Positions 53,420 through 62,051 of a stretch of DNA of 64,000 nucleotides are shown here, piece by piece. Position 1 is the first letter of the stretch; every line of letters begins with the position of its first letter. This stretch comes from Streptantibioticus_C sp963761325. GTDB lineage: Bacteria; Actinomycetota; Actinomycetes; Streptomycetales; Streptomycetaceae. Below the pieces are notes generated by a model. It saw nothing but the letters and a program-made list of their open reading frames with translations. It made no database searches and was not told the origin of the DNA. The DNA is taken from positions 1-64,000 of the forward strand of contig CAVXGZ010000008.1 in the NCBI GenBank assembly GCA_963761325.1. The letters are read 5' to 3'. A program made the position numbers and the translations under genes.

Positions 53420-53640
53420 AACAGGTCGGCCGTGGCGTGGTCGGCACCGGAGACCTTCGTGACTCCTCTCCCGCATAATTGCGGGGGTTTCTCGCTAGGC
53501 CGGGTTGGCGTTGCGACGGACCAGCCCGGCCCGTAGAACGTTCAGGGCGCCCACCGTGTCAGCGTGTGCCTGGTGGTTGCACTCCTGACAGTGGAACTTC
53601 TCCTGTGTGGGCCGGTTCTCCTTGGCGGTGTGCCCGCATG
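53420..53640 (-). ncRNA. Candidate TnpB-associated guide (omega) RNA
   Basis: Known TnpB nucleases use an RNA made from the 3' end of tnpB plus the adjoining element end. Here the last ~145 bases of tnpB and the ~75 bases after it include a hairpin at 53470-53485 (cccgca/tgcggg, 4-nt loop) 10 bases after the stop. The exact ends are guesses, made from position and structure only. Confidence 0.3.
53470..53485. repeat. Left-end hairpin of IS605-type element
   Basis: Stem cccgca/tgcggg with a 4-nt loop, just after the tnpB stop. Subterminal hairpins of this kind are the recognition sites of Y1 transposases. Confidence 0.6.
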
Positions 53641-54691
53641 CGGGGCACCGCCGGGAGGTGTTGCGGGGGTCTACCGCCATCACCACTCGCCCGGCGCCTT
53701 CCGCCTTGGCCGCGAGGATCGCGAGGAACACCCCCCATCCGGCATCAGCTATCGAGCGGTTGAGTCCAGTCTTCGCGCTTGCTCCGTTCGGGAGGAACAC
53801 GCCGGGCTGCTCGGCGTCCGGCTTCGGTGCCGGTGCCTTGCTCATGTTGCGGATCTTGAGGTCTTCGTGCGCGATGAAGTCGTGCTGGCGCACGAGGTCA
53901 AGCGCGGTCTTGTGCGCGTGGTCCAGGCGCTGACGCCGGACCTTGCGGTGCAGCCGTGCCACTCCCTCTACGGCCTTGCGGCGCCGCTTGGAGCCGCGTT
54001 TGCACCTGGACAGGGCCTGCTGTGCAGCTTCCAGTTTGGCGGCGGCCTTCGCGCCGTGGCGCGGGTTGGGCACGAATTCGCCGCCTGAGCCGGCGAGGAA
54101 GTTGGCTATGCCCATGTCGATGCCGACCATGGAGCCGGTCTGCGGCAGTGGTTCGGGCTGGGCCTGGTCGGCGGTCAGGACGACGTACCAGCGGAGGCCT
54201 TCCCGCTTCACCGAGATCGTCTTGATCTTGCCGAGCACAGGACGGTGCTGGTGGACCTTGACGTGCCCTACGCCCTGGAGTCGGACACGGGTGACGGGAT
54301 CGTGCGGGGTGGAGTCCCAGCGGCAGCCGTCGCCGTCCTTGGGGAAGTCCACTGTGTCGAACCGCTTGTTGGAGCGGAACCGCGGATACCCCGGTGTCTC
54401 TCCCGACTTCACCCGGCGGAAGAAGGCGGCGAACGCCTTGTCCAGGCGGCGCAAGGTCGCCTGCTGGGAGGAGAACGACCAGCGGGCCTGATCGGGATCG
54501 TAGGCGCGGATGTCCTTGAGTTGGCCGGACTGCTGCCCGTACCGGACAGTCGTCTTCGAGGCGTGCCGGTAGGCATCACGTCGTTCCTGCAAGGCCGCGT
54601 TGTAGAGGGTGCAGTGATCACGGAGCATCGCCGCCAAGGCACCCTGCTGGCCCACGGTGGGCCTGATGAGGAACGTGTAGGCGCGGATCAC
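53495..54691 (-). CDS. tnpB: TnpB, RuvC-type RNA-guided nuclease
   Basis: 398 residues, full length. The N-terminal OrfB_IS605 domain is followed by the RuvC triad: D192 in VGIDMGIANF, E276 in IAHEDLKI and D378 in AHADTVGALN. A zinc finger (C349, C352, C368, C371) lies within the RuvC region. TnpB cuts DNA at the donor site under guidance of an RNA from its own 3' end, helping the element persist. All catalytic residues are present. Divergent from tnpA. Confidence 0.93.
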   Translation of the reverse strand: MIRAYTFLIRPTVGQQGALAAMLRDHCTLYNAALQERRDAYRHASKTTVRYGQQSGQLKDIRAYDPDQARWSFSSQQATLRRLDKAFAAFFRRVKSGETPGYPRFRSNKRFDTVDFPKDGDGCRWDSTPHDPVTRVRLQGVGHVKVHQHRPVLGKIKTISVKREGLRWYVVLTADQAQPEPLPQTGSMVGIDMGIANFLAGSGGEFVPNPRHGAKAAAKLEAAQQALSRCKRGSKRRRKAVEGVARLHRKVRRQRLDHAHKTALDLVRQHDFIAHEDLKIRNMSKAPAPKPDAEQPGVFLPNGASAKTGLNRSIADAGWGVFLAILAAKAEGAGRVVMAVDPRNTSRRCPACGHTAKENRPTQEKFHCQECNHQAHADTVGALNVLRAGLVRRNANPA

Positions 54692-54743
54692 TGGTTCACC
54701 CCCCTTACCCGTTCGGATTCCAAGATCATACTACGCTGGGTGT

Positions 54744-55172
54744 ATGTCGCCACGCTGGAACCCGAATCCCGATGTACGCACCGGCCGTCACGTTGCCTAC
54801 AACCTGCACGCACACTTGGTGTTCGTCACGAAATACCGGCGCGGCGTCTTTGATGACGCCATGCTCAAGAGGTGCGAGGAGATCATGCGCGAGGTGTGCG
54901 GCAACTTCGAGACGGAGCTGAAGGAGTTCAACGGCGAAGCCGATCACGTACACATGCTCGTCCACTACCCGCCGAAGGTCGCCCTGTCCAAGCTGATCAA
55001 CTCCCTCAAGGGCGTCAGCTCCCGGTACCTGCGGGCCGAGTACACCGGCCGCACCAACCGAATCGGGATGGGGTCGGCGTTCTGGTCCCGCTCCTACTTC
55101 GCCGGCTCCTGCGGCGGCGCACCGCTCACTGTGATCCATCACTACATCGAGGGCCAGAAGCGACCTGGCTGA
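54744..55172 (+). CDS. tnpA: TnpA, Y1 (HUH) single-strand transposase
   Basis: 142 residues. The HUH motif is H68-V-H70 (ADHVHMLVHYPP) and the catalytic tyrosine is Y134 in IHHYIEGQKRP. Complete Y1 transposase of the IS200/IS605 family, which excises and inserts single-stranded DNA at hairpin ends next to a short target sequence. Confidence 0.93.
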   Translation: MSPRWNPNPDVRTGRHVAYNLHAHLVFVTKYRRGVFDDAMLKRCEEIMREVCGNFETELKEFNGEADHVHMLVHYPPKVALSKLINSLKGVSSRYLRAEYTGRTNRIGMGSAFWSRSYFAGSCGGAPLTVIHHYIEGQKRPG

Positions 55173-55236
55173 CCGTCACGGCAACCGCGCAGCGAACTCC
55201 GCCACCGCGCGACTCCAAACCGAGGATGCATTCCCT

Positions 55237-55254
55237 CCCCGGCTAAAGCCGGGG
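55237..55254. repeat. Right-end hairpin of IS605-type element
   Basis: Stem ccccggc/gccgggg with loop taaa, 64 bp after the tnpA stop; probable right-end recognition hairpin. Confidence 0.65.
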
Positions 55255-55295
55255 ATACCCTGCAAGATCACGGATGGGGGAGACACCGAACTCCC

Positions 55296-55970
55296 GTGCC
55301 AAGCTTGACCCGCACGACATGTGTGAATCGACCGCCGTTCTCCCGCTCCCCCATCGACCGCAGAGGGCCTGTCTTGCTTGAACGCGCCGTGTACCCATGC
55401 CTCGACACCACCGATGCGGACATCTCCCGACCAGTAGGCCGCGGGCCCGGCCGGGAGGACGACGAATACCTGGAGGCGATGGCGAACCTCGCGGCCGCGG
55501 TCTCGGTGGTCACCACGTTCGGCGACGGCTTACAGCCGGTCGGGGCGACCGTCACCTCGGCGGTCAGCGTCAGCGCCGAGCCTCCCGTCGTCGCGGTGGC
55601 ACTCGGCTGGCAGAGCTGCACCCTCGCGGCGATCCGCGCCACCAGGATCTTCGCGGTGAACATCCTGCGCTCCCCGGCACGGGAGGCGGCCCAACTGCTG
55701 GGCACCAAGAGCCCGGAGAAGTTCGACGGCATCCCCTACGAGCACACGAGGCTGGGCACGCCGTGGCTGCCGAGGCTCAGCCTGAAGGCCATCGAGTGCC
55801 GGCTGCTGAGCGAGGTACCCGTGGGAGACCACGCCCTGCTCCTCGGCGCGGTCATCGATGTCCTCACCCCGCCGCGTGCGGTCGACGCGCCCGACGGCAC
55901 CGACACCGGCTGCCGCGACGAGGACCGGCCGCTGCTGCACTGGCGGCAGTCCTACCACCGGCTCGGGTGA
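55296..55970 (+). CDS. Flavin reductase-like (FMN-binding split barrel) protein
   Basis: 224 residues from the ATG at 55296. The domain begins at about residue 60 with MANLAAAVSVVTTFGDG, then VGATVTSAVSVSAEPPVVAVAL (FMN phosphate site), FAVNILRSPAREAAQLLG and a C-terminal GDHALLLGAVID. It supplies reduced flavin to a monooxygenase or reduces flavin with NAD(P)H. The first ~55 residues lack family similarity and begin only 31 bp from the IS605 border, so the real start may be a GTG at 55389. No partner monooxygenase is adjacent. Confidence 0.8.
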   Translation: MPSLTRTTCVNRPPFSRSPIDRRGPVLLERAVYPCLDTTDADISRPVGRGPGREDDEYLEAMANLAAAVSVVTTFGDGLQPVGATVTSAVSVSAEPPVVAVALGWQSCTLAAIRATRIFAVNILRSPAREAAQLLGTKSPEKFDGIPYEHTRLGTPWLPRLSLKAIECRLLSEVPVGDHALLLGAVIDVLTPPRAVDAPDGTDTGCRDEDRPLLHWRQSYHRLG

Positions 55971-56000
55971 CGGCCCGGCGGGCGTCGATCCGGCGCCGGG

Positions 56001-56531
56001 TCAACTCGCCTTCTGACGCACCCGGTACGCGGCGGCCGAGGCGCGGTCGTTGCACTGCTCGCTGCAGTACCTGCGGTTGCCCGGCCTGGTCCGGTCGACG
56101 AAGACGCACTCGCACGGCGCCGCGACGCACACACCGAGCCGCCGCACGCCGTGCCCGGTGACGAACGTGGTCAGGGCGCCGGGCAGACGGGCGGCCAGCG
56201 CCGAGTAGCCGAAGCGGCCGGCTCCCCAGTCCAGGAACGCCTTGCCGGCCTCCGAGACCGTCAACTGCGGCACCGCGTTGGTCTCCCGCAGCAGCGCGTT
56301 GAGCAACGGGACGGCGTCGGCCGGGCTCTCGGCAAGGAAGACGCCGCGCAGCCGGTCACGCAGGATGCGCAGCGGCTGCAGGTCGTGGCCGGCCAGCTCC
56401 TCGGCCAGTCGTGCCTCGCCGGACTCGACCAGCCGGTCGCGAAAATAGGGCACGTTCGTCAACTGATCGGAGGGGTTGGCCAGCGCGTTGACGGTGTTGA
56501 CCAGATCGACGGCCAGATCCAGGTCATCCAC
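56001..56531 (-). CDS. CGNR zinc-finger (ABATE domain) transcriptional regulator
   Basis: 176 residues. The N-terminal ABATE domain (DLAVDLVNTVNALANPSDQL) may bind a ligand; the C-terminal CGNR finger reads LGVCVAAPCECVFVDRTRPGNRRYCSEQCNDRASAAAYRVR, with paired cysteines and the GNRRYCSxxC core. These are presumed stress- or metabolite-responsive DNA-binding proteins. It is convergent with the flavin reductase gene and in the same direction as the APS kinase operon, 141 bp downstream of it. Confidence 0.85.
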   Translation of the reverse strand: MDDLDLAVDLVNTVNALANPSDQLTNVPYFRDRLVESGEARLAEELAGHDLQPLRILRDRLRGVFLAESPADAVPLLNALLRETNAVPQLTVSEAGKAFLDWGAGRFGYSALAARLPGALTTFVTGHGVRRLGVCVAAPCECVFVDRTRPGNRRYCSEQCNDRASAAAYRVRQKAS

Positions 56532-56672
56532 TGATTCCGCTGCCCATCATTCACATCCCGACCAAGACGCTACCTCGGCGACAAAGCCTACCAGGTGGTG
56601 ATCATCCCGATCATCCTCGTCGTGCCAGGCCATGCCTTCCGCCTCCCCCGCCGGCCCGCGGTCCGCGGGCGG

Positions 56673-57281
56673 TCACGCCAGGTCCCGGGCGGCCATCATC
56701 CGCAGGACGGCCTGCGCGGACTGCGCCACGTCCTGTCCGTGGGTCTCGATGCGCAGTTCGGCGACCGCGGGCTCCTCGTACGGGTCGTCCACACCGGTCA
56801 GCCCGCGCAGGTCGCCGGCCGCCTGCCGGGCGTACAGCCCCTTCACGTCGCGCTCGGCGCACACCGCCACCGGGGTCGCCACGTGCACCTCCAGGTAGGG
56901 GGTCCGCGACGCCGCGTGCCGTTCGCGGACCGCCTGCCGGCTGCCGGCGTACGGCGCGATCACCGGGACCAGCACCGCGACCCCGTTGCGGGCCAGCACC
57001 TCGGCGAACAGGCCGATCCGCTTGACGTTGGTCTCCCGGTCCTCGCGGCTGAAGCCGAGCCCCGCCGAGAGGGTGGCGCGCAGTTCGTCGCCGTCCAGCA
57101 CCTCCACCCGGCGGCCGCGGGACCGCAGTTCCTCGGCCACCGTGCGGGCGATCGTGGACTTGCCCGCGCTCGGCAGACCGGTCAGCCAGACGGTGACGCC
57201 GCTCCGGCAGGTGCACGCCGCCGGGCGGCCGTCGGTGAGGACGGGCGCGTCGGGTTCGCGCACGGCGTCTGCGTTTTCCAC
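56673..57281 (-). CDS. cysC: Adenylylsulfate kinase
   Basis: 202 residues, normal CysC length. Walker A GLPSAGKST at 35-43, then LDGDELRATLSAGLGFS-EDRETNVKRIG, which is the APS-binding site, and ERDVKGLYARQAAGDLRGLTGVDDPYEEP near the C-terminus. It phosphorylates adenylylsulfate to PAPS, the donor for sulfation or sulfate reduction. It ends a seven-gene operon devoted to 2-oxo acid and amino-acid chemistry, with no ATP sulfurylase nearby. This is odd for a housekeeping cysC. GTG start with GAGGAG upstream. Confidence 0.88.
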   Translation of the reverse strand: MENADAVREPDAPVLTDGRPAACTCRSGVTVWLTGLPSAGKSTIARTVAEELRSRGRRVEVLDGDELRATLSAGLGFSREDRETNVKRIGLFAEVLARNGVAVLVPVIAPYAGSRQAVRERHAASRTPYLEVHVATPVAVCAERDVKGLYARQAAGDLRGLTGVDDPYEEPAVAELRIETHGQDVAQSAQAVLRMMAARDLA

Positions 57282-57349
57282 CGGTGAACTCCTCAAGGTG
57301 TGCGTGCGGTACGGATGGCGGCCGGGCGGCCCGGCGGTGCGGAACCGGA

Positions 57350-58084
57350 TCAGGACAGGCCGAGCCCGCCGGCCACCGTCAGCACCTGGCCGGTCAGCGA
57401 GGCACCGCTCGCGGTGATCAGCTGGTAGGCCGCGTCTGCCACCTCCTGCGGGGTGACCAGCCGGCCCAGGGGCACCCGCGAGAGGTAGGCGGCGAGTGCC
57501 TGCTCGGGGTCGTCGCCCATGGTGGCGAGCACGTCGTCGCGGACGCCGCCGTCCACCAGCGCGGGGGCGACCGCGTTGCAGCGGATCGGCAGGCCGGAGC
57601 GCGCGCAGTGCAGCGCGACGGACCTGGTCAGGTGCGTCACCGCGGCCTTCATGGCGCCGTACGGCACCATGCCGGGGGTCGCCATCAGCCCCGCGGTGGA
57701 GGAGAGGTTGACGATGGACACCGGATGATCGGGGCGGCGGCGGATGAGTTCCGCGCAGCCCAGCCAGGCGCCGACCACATGCGTGTCCAGCAGGTCGTGC
57801 CACTGCTGGACGGTGGCGGACAGCACGCCCTGCGGGACGCCGCCGAGTTCGCCGGCCGCGTTGACCAGCGCGTCGATCCGGCCGTGCCGCTCGACGACCC
57901 CGTCGAGCACCTTCTTCCAGGACTCGGCGTCCCGGACGTCGTGGACCAGTCCGCCCCGTCCCGGGTTCCGGCCGGTACGCACCACGGTCGCGCCGTCCTG
58001 CTCGGCCCGGCGGGCGATGGCGTCACCGATCGCTCCGAAGCCGCCGGTGACGATGACCACGGAGGTTGTGGCGTCGATGTGCAT
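57350..58084 (-). CDS. SDR-family oxidoreductase
   Basis: 244 residues. TGGFGAIG at 14-21, NAAGELGG near 88, catalytic Ser in NLSSTAG and YGAMK, with a typical C-terminal TVAGGLGLS. It sits between the aminotransferase and APS kinase genes, 9 bp after the former. It probably reduces or oxidises a carbonyl or hydroxyl in the pathway product. Confidence 0.87.
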   Translation of the reverse strand: MHIDATTSVVIVTGGFGAIGDAIARRAEQDGATVVRTGRNPGRGGLVHDVRDAESWKKVLDGVVERHGRIDALVNAAGELGGVPQGVLSATVQQWHDLLDTHVVGAWLGCAELIRRRPDHPVSIVNLSSTAGLMATPGMVPYGAMKAAVTHLTRSVALHCARSGLPIRCNAVAPALVDGGVRDDVLATMGDDPEQALAAYLSRVPLGRLVTPQEVADAAYQLITASGASLTGQVLTVAGGLGLS

Positions 58085-58093
58085 GGTTCCCCC

Positions 58094-59263
58094 TCAGCCG
58101 AGATGCGAACGGAGCCGGCGGATCGCCTCGGTGAGCGTCTCGGGGCGTTTGCAGGCCGCGAAACGGACCACGTTGGCCATCTCCGGCACCGGCTGCGCGT
58201 AGAAGACCGACACCGGCAGGCCGGCCACACCGGCGTCGACGATCATGCGCTCACACCAGGCCACCGCGTCCTCACCGACGTCGGCGAGAACGAAGAACCC
58301 GCTGTCGGGGACGTTCGCCGCCAGGCCCAGTTCGTTGAGCGCCGCGGTGAACTCGCCGATGTGGGTGCGCAGTTCACCGGCGCGGGCGGCCAGCACGGCC
58401 GGGGTCTGCGGAGCGTCGAGCACGGTGGCGACGGCGAGTTGCAGCGGGGTCGGCGGACAGAAGGTGAGGAACTGGTGCACCGCCCGGATGCGCCGGGTCA
58501 GCTCCGGACCGGAAACCGCCCAGCCGATCCGCCAGCCGGTGGCGGCGAAGGTCTTGGAGGCGGAGGAGATCTTCACCCGCAGCTCCGGGTCCTCGATCGC
58601 CTCCATGACGCCGTGGTGCGGCGTGCCGTCCAGGTTCAGGTGCTCGTACGCCTCGTCGGAGACGACCACCACGCCGCGCCGCCGGGCGAGGTCGGCCACC
58701 GCCTGCCACTCTGCGGCGTCCAGGGCGCGGCCGAGCGGATTCCAGGGGGAGTTGACGACGATCGCCCGGGTGGCCGGGGTGACGCACGCCTCCAGGGCCG
58801 CCGCGTCGATGCGGTCCTTGGCGGACGTCAGCCGCAGTGCCCGGGTGGTGCCGCCGGCGGAGCGGACGGCCGGCGCGTACTGCTCGTAGGCGGGCTCGAC
58901 GAGGACCACCTCGTCGCCGGGGCCGACCAGTGCGGCGATCGCGCAGTGGATGGCCTCCGTGGCGCCGACGGTGACGGTGATCTCGGTGTCCGGGTCGGCC
59001 GTGACGCCGTCGTAGCGCTGGAGGTGGCGGGCGAGCGCGGCACGCAGCACCGGGTGCCCGGCGCTGGGCGCGTACTGGTGCTCCATGCCGTCGCCGACAC
59101 CGGCCAGTGCGGCCAGCAGTGTCGCGTCGGGACCGTGGTCGAAGACCCCCTGCGCGAGGTTGACCGCGCCGTACTTGACCGCCGCCGCGGGGATGCGCAC
59201 GAAGACGGACTCGGCGACGGGCGCCGCGCCGGCGCGTTCGGTGCCGGTGGTCGTGCTCATCAT
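58094..59263 (-). CDS. Class I/II PLP-dependent aminotransferase
   Basis: 389 residues. Fold-type I: NLAQGVFDHGP at the N-terminus, NSPWNPLG (substrate/PLP site) at 171-178, DEAYEHL and the Schiff-base lysine K237 in SSASKTFAATGWRIGW. It resembles kynurenine/methionine-type aminotransferases. It should convert an imported amino acid to its 2-oxo acid or the reverse. Two adjacent ATGs (59263, 59260); the first overlaps the permease stop as ATGA. Confidence 0.88.
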   Translation of the reverse strand: MMSTTTGTERAGAAPVAESVFVRIPAAAVKYGAVNLAQGVFDHGPDATLLAALAGVGDGMEHQYAPSAGHPVLRAALARHLQRYDGVTADPDTEITVTVGATEAIHCAIAALVGPGDEVVLVEPAYEQYAPAVRSAGGTTRALRLTSAKDRIDAAALEACVTPATRAIVVNSPWNPLGRALDAAEWQAVADLARRRGVVVVSDEAYEHLNLDGTPHHGVMEAIEDPELRVKISSASKTFAATGWRIGWAVSGPELTRRIRAVHQFLTFCPPTPLQLAVATVLDAPQTPAVLAARAGELRTHIGEFTAALNELGLAANVPDSGFFVLADVGEDAVAWCERMIVDAGVAGLPVSVFYAQPVPEMANVVRFAACKRPETLTEAIRRLRSHLG

Positions 59264-60597
59264 CTGTCTCCTTCTTCGGCGTGCTCGGGGACACGTTCGC
59301 CGGCGACTGGGTCGGACGGCGCGAGCGGTGCGGGCGTGGTCCGCCGCCGGACCGCCTGGACGGCGAGGGCGGCCAGCAGGATCACCACTCCGTACAGCGC
59401 CTGCCAGCGGGCGCCGACGAGGCTGACCACGATCACGACCAGGAGCACCAGGTTGAGCCCGGAGCGGACGGTCAGACCGCGGACCCGCAGGTAGGAGATG
59501 ATGCTGAGGATGTAGAGCAGCATGAAGATCGCGCTCGCGGCCGCGGTGGTGTCGACCACCAGGTCGGGCCGGAAGGCCAGCAGCACCGAGGTGCCCGAGA
59601 ACAGCACGACCAGCAGGCCCACCGCGCGGCGCGGCACGCTGCGGCCGTCGGAGGCGGCGAACGCGGCCGGCAGCATGCCGTTGTCGGCGGCGTCGCGCAC
59701 CAGCTGGGAGACGCCCCACACCCAGGCGATGGCGTTGAGCAGCATGGCGCTGCACGCGATGAAGGTGACCGCCCAGATGATGACCCTGCCGTAGCCGACC
59801 GCGTGGGCCAGTTGGAGCAGTCCGACCACCTGGTCGACCCGGGCGCGCGGCACGGTGACGGCGATGGCGACGGTCAGCAGGATGGTGAACAGTCCGTAGA
59901 CGGCCAGCGCGATGGAGCTGACGGGCAGGAAGTCGCGCTCGGGGTCGCGGAACTCCCGGGCCAGGAACGTCAGGTTCTCGAAGCCGGCGAAGGCCCAGAA
60001 CGCCAGGATCACCCCGGGCAGCACCACTCCCAGGTGCCGGGTGCCGGGCGTCACCGTGGCCAGGCTGTAGTGGGCGGCGGGGATCGCGGACACCAGCAGC
60101 ACGGTGGCCACCAGCACCAGGCCCCAGGTGGCCGCCGTCTGCACCCGGGTGCTGGTGCGCACCCCGGCGAGGTTGATCAGCACCGCGGTCAGCAGCACCG
60201 CCACCGCGATGCAGATCGTGGTGGCCCGGCCCAGCGCGAAGGTCTCGGCGACGTAGCGGCCGGCCACGAAGGCGCCCGAGGGCAGGCCGACGATGACCAG
60301 GGAGATGAACATCACCGGCACGCAGCGGCCGAACATGTCGCCCAGGCCCAGCCGGATGAACGCCTCGATGCCCCGGCCGTCGGGGTTGCTGCGCACCATG
60401 TCGTCGAACATCAGCAGCATGGGCAGGCACAGCAGCGTGGACAGCGCCCACACCAGCAGGCTGTTGTCGCCCGCGCGGGAGTAGACCGCCGACGGCAGGA
60501 AGAGGATGCCGGACCCGGCGATCGAGCCGATGGCCAGCGGGATCGCCTGCCACCGGGTCAGCCGGCGGGTGGCGGTGTCGGGCGTGGTCTCAGCCAC
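59260..60597 (-). CDS. APC-superfamily amino-acid permease
   Basis: 445 residues with about 12 helices. The first helix region reads QAIPLAIGSIAGSGILFLPS, containing the GSGIL ligand loop of APC carriers; FWAFAGFENLTFLAREFRDPERDF is the conserved helix 6-7 stretch. It exchanges or imports an amino acid, amine or derivative. A short hydrophilic tail (PSDPVAGERVPEHAEE) follows. GTG start overlapping the oxidase stop by a few bases. Confidence 0.87.
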   Translation of the reverse strand: MAETTPDTATRRLTRWQAIPLAIGSIAGSGILFLPSAVYSRAGDNSLLVWALSTLLCLPMLLMFDDMVRSNPDGRGIEAFIRLGLGDMFGRCVPVMFISLVIVGLPSGAFVAGRYVAETFALGRATTICIAVAVLLTAVLINLAGVRTSTRVQTAATWGLVLVATVLLVSAIPAAHYSLATVTPGTRHLGVVLPGVILAFWAFAGFENLTFLAREFRDPERDFLPVSSIALAVYGLFTILLTVAIAVTVPRARVDQVVGLLQLAHAVGYGRVIIWAVTFIACSAMLLNAIAWVWGVSQLVRDAADNGMLPAAFAASDGRSVPRRAVGLLVVLFSGTSVLLAFRPDLVVDTTAAASAIFMLLYILSIISYLRVRGLTVRSGLNLVLLVVIVVSLVGARWQALYGVVILLAALAVQAVRRRTTPAPLAPSDPVAGERVPEHAEEGDR

Positions 60598-62032
60598 CGT
60601 GTTCCTCCGTCCTCCACGGCAGGACCCGGCCGCGGTTGAGGATTCCGGTCGGGTCCAGTGCCGTCTTCAGCGTTCGCATCAGGTCCAGTTCACCCGCGGA
60701 GCGGGTGTAGCCGAGATAGTCCCGCTTCTCGAAGCCGATGCCGTGCTCCGCCGAGATCGAACCGCCGTACGAGGAGACCACCCGGTAGACGATGTGCTCC
60801 ACGTCCGGCTTGCGCTCGCGGGTCTTCTCGCCGGTGGCCACCGCGATGTGCACGTTGTCGTCGCCGAGGTGGCCGAAGACCAGCAGGCGGACGTCCGGCC
60901 ACTGCTCGCGCAGTTCCTTGCCCATGTCCTCCAGGCTGGCGGCCAGCGACCGGGCCGAGACGCTGACGTCGAAGCCGAACAGCGGCTGCATGCGCAGCAC
61001 TTCGCTGGGAATGCGCTCACGCGCCTGCCAGAACGCCCGGAGTTCGGCCGGTGAGGAGGCGATGGCGGAGTCGATGAGTATCTCCTCCAGTTCCGTGAGG
61101 CACTCGAGGAAGGCCGCCTCGCCGTCGGCCCGGGTGATCTCGCACTCCGCCAGCACGTAGAGCGGATGGCCCTGCGGCAGCGGCAGCCGTACGCCGGTGC
61201 CCTCCAGCACCGCGTACGCGTCGGCCCACACCACCTCGAACGCGCTCAGCGCGCCGGGCATGCGGCGGCGCAGCGCGTCCAGCAGCCGCAGCGCCGCGTC
61301 GGTGTCGGCCACCGCGCAGAACGCGCCGGTGCGGCCGCTCGGCGCCGGGCGCAGGGCGAGCGTGGCGGAGGTGACCACTCCCAGGGTGCCCTCGCTGCCG
61401 ACGAACAGGTGCTTGAGGTCGTATCCCGCGTTGTCCTTGACCAGGTCGGTGGAGAGCCGGAGCGCGGTCCCGTCGGCCAGCACGACCTCCAGGGCGCGCA
61501 CGTGCTGCCGGGTCATGCCGTAGCCGACCACGTTGACGCCGCCCGCGTTGGTCGCCACGCAGCCGCCGATCGTGGCGGTGTCCTTCGACGCCAGGTCGAT
61601 CGGCACCACCAGACCGTGCTCGGCCGCGTGTTCCTGCAGTCCGGCGAGCGTGACGCCGGCGCCGGCGGTGACCGTGCCCGCCACGGTGTCCACCTCGCCG
61701 ATCGCCGTGAGGCGCTCGGTGGAGAGCACCACCTCCTGCGGGCCCGGCACGCCGCCGGAGACCAGACCCGTCATCCCGCCCTGCACGACCACCGGCTGCC
61801 CCTGCTCGTGGCAGTAGCGCAGCACCCGCGCGACCTCTTCGGCGTCGCCCGGCCGGACGACCACGCTCGCCACCCCGACGAGGTCGCTGCCCCACAGGTC
61901 CTGGGTGTAGCGCACCGGCAGATCGGGGCCGATGAGTACGTGGCGTTCCCCTACGAGTGACCGCAGGGCGTCCGCGTGGGCGGCCGGGCCTTGCGCGGTG
62001 CCGTCCGTCGCGGTGGGCGGGGGTGTGGTCAA
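60590..62032 (-). CDS. FAD-linked 2-hydroxyacid dehydrogenase (GlcD/LDH-D family)
   Basis: 480 residues. FAD_binding_4 domain with VVVQGGMTGLVSGGVP (pyrophosphate loop) and ATIGGCVATNAGGVNVVGYGM; FAD-oxidase C domain with FGHLGDDNVHIAV and GGSISAEHGIG, which carry the metal/acid-binding histidines. This is the D-lactate/glycolate/2-hydroxyglutarate dehydrogenase family, oxidising a 2-hydroxy acid to the 2-oxo acid. The TTG start is supported by a GAGGAG box upstream; 19 bp after the ThDP gene. Confidence 0.88.
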   Translation of the reverse strand: MTTPPPTATDGTAQGPAAHADALRSLVGERHVLIGPDLPVRYTQDLWGSDLVGVASVVVRPGDAEEVARVLRYCHEQGQPVVVQGGMTGLVSGGVPGPQEVVLSTERLTAIGEVDTVAGTVTAGAGVTLAGLQEHAAEHGLVVPIDLASKDTATIGGCVATNAGGVNVVGYGMTRQHVRALEVVLADGTALRLSTDLVKDNAGYDLKHLFVGSEGTLGVVTSATLALRPAPSGRTGAFCAVADTDAALRLLDALRRRMPGALSAFEVVWADAYAVLEGTGVRLPLPQGHPLYVLAECEITRADGEAAFLECLTELEEILIDSAIASSPAELRAFWQARERIPSEVLRMQPLFGFDVSVSARSLAASLEDMGKELREQWPDVRLLVFGHLGDDNVHIAVATGEKTRERKPDVEHIVYRVVSSYGGSISAEHGIGFEKRDYLGYTRSAGELDLMRTLKTALDPTGILNRGRVLPWRTEEHGG

Positions 62033-62051
62033 CAGAGCTCTCCTCGTGCGC

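Larger units (their letters stand above)
53455..55265. mobile_element. IS605-type element (IS200/IS605 family)
   Basis: Divergent tnpA (plus) and tnpB (minus), separated by 52 bp, are flanked by hairpins instead of inverted repeats: 53470-53485 at the tnpB end and 55237-55254 (ccccggc/gccgggg, loop taaa) at the tnpA end. Both genes are intact, so the element may be active. The borders are approximate because these elements leave no target duplication. Confidence 0.8.

Noticed and set aside
56545..56600. Plus-strand stretch RRYLGDKAYQ resembling an IS5-type transposase motif
   Set aside because: Only about ten residues, with no continuation in any frame.
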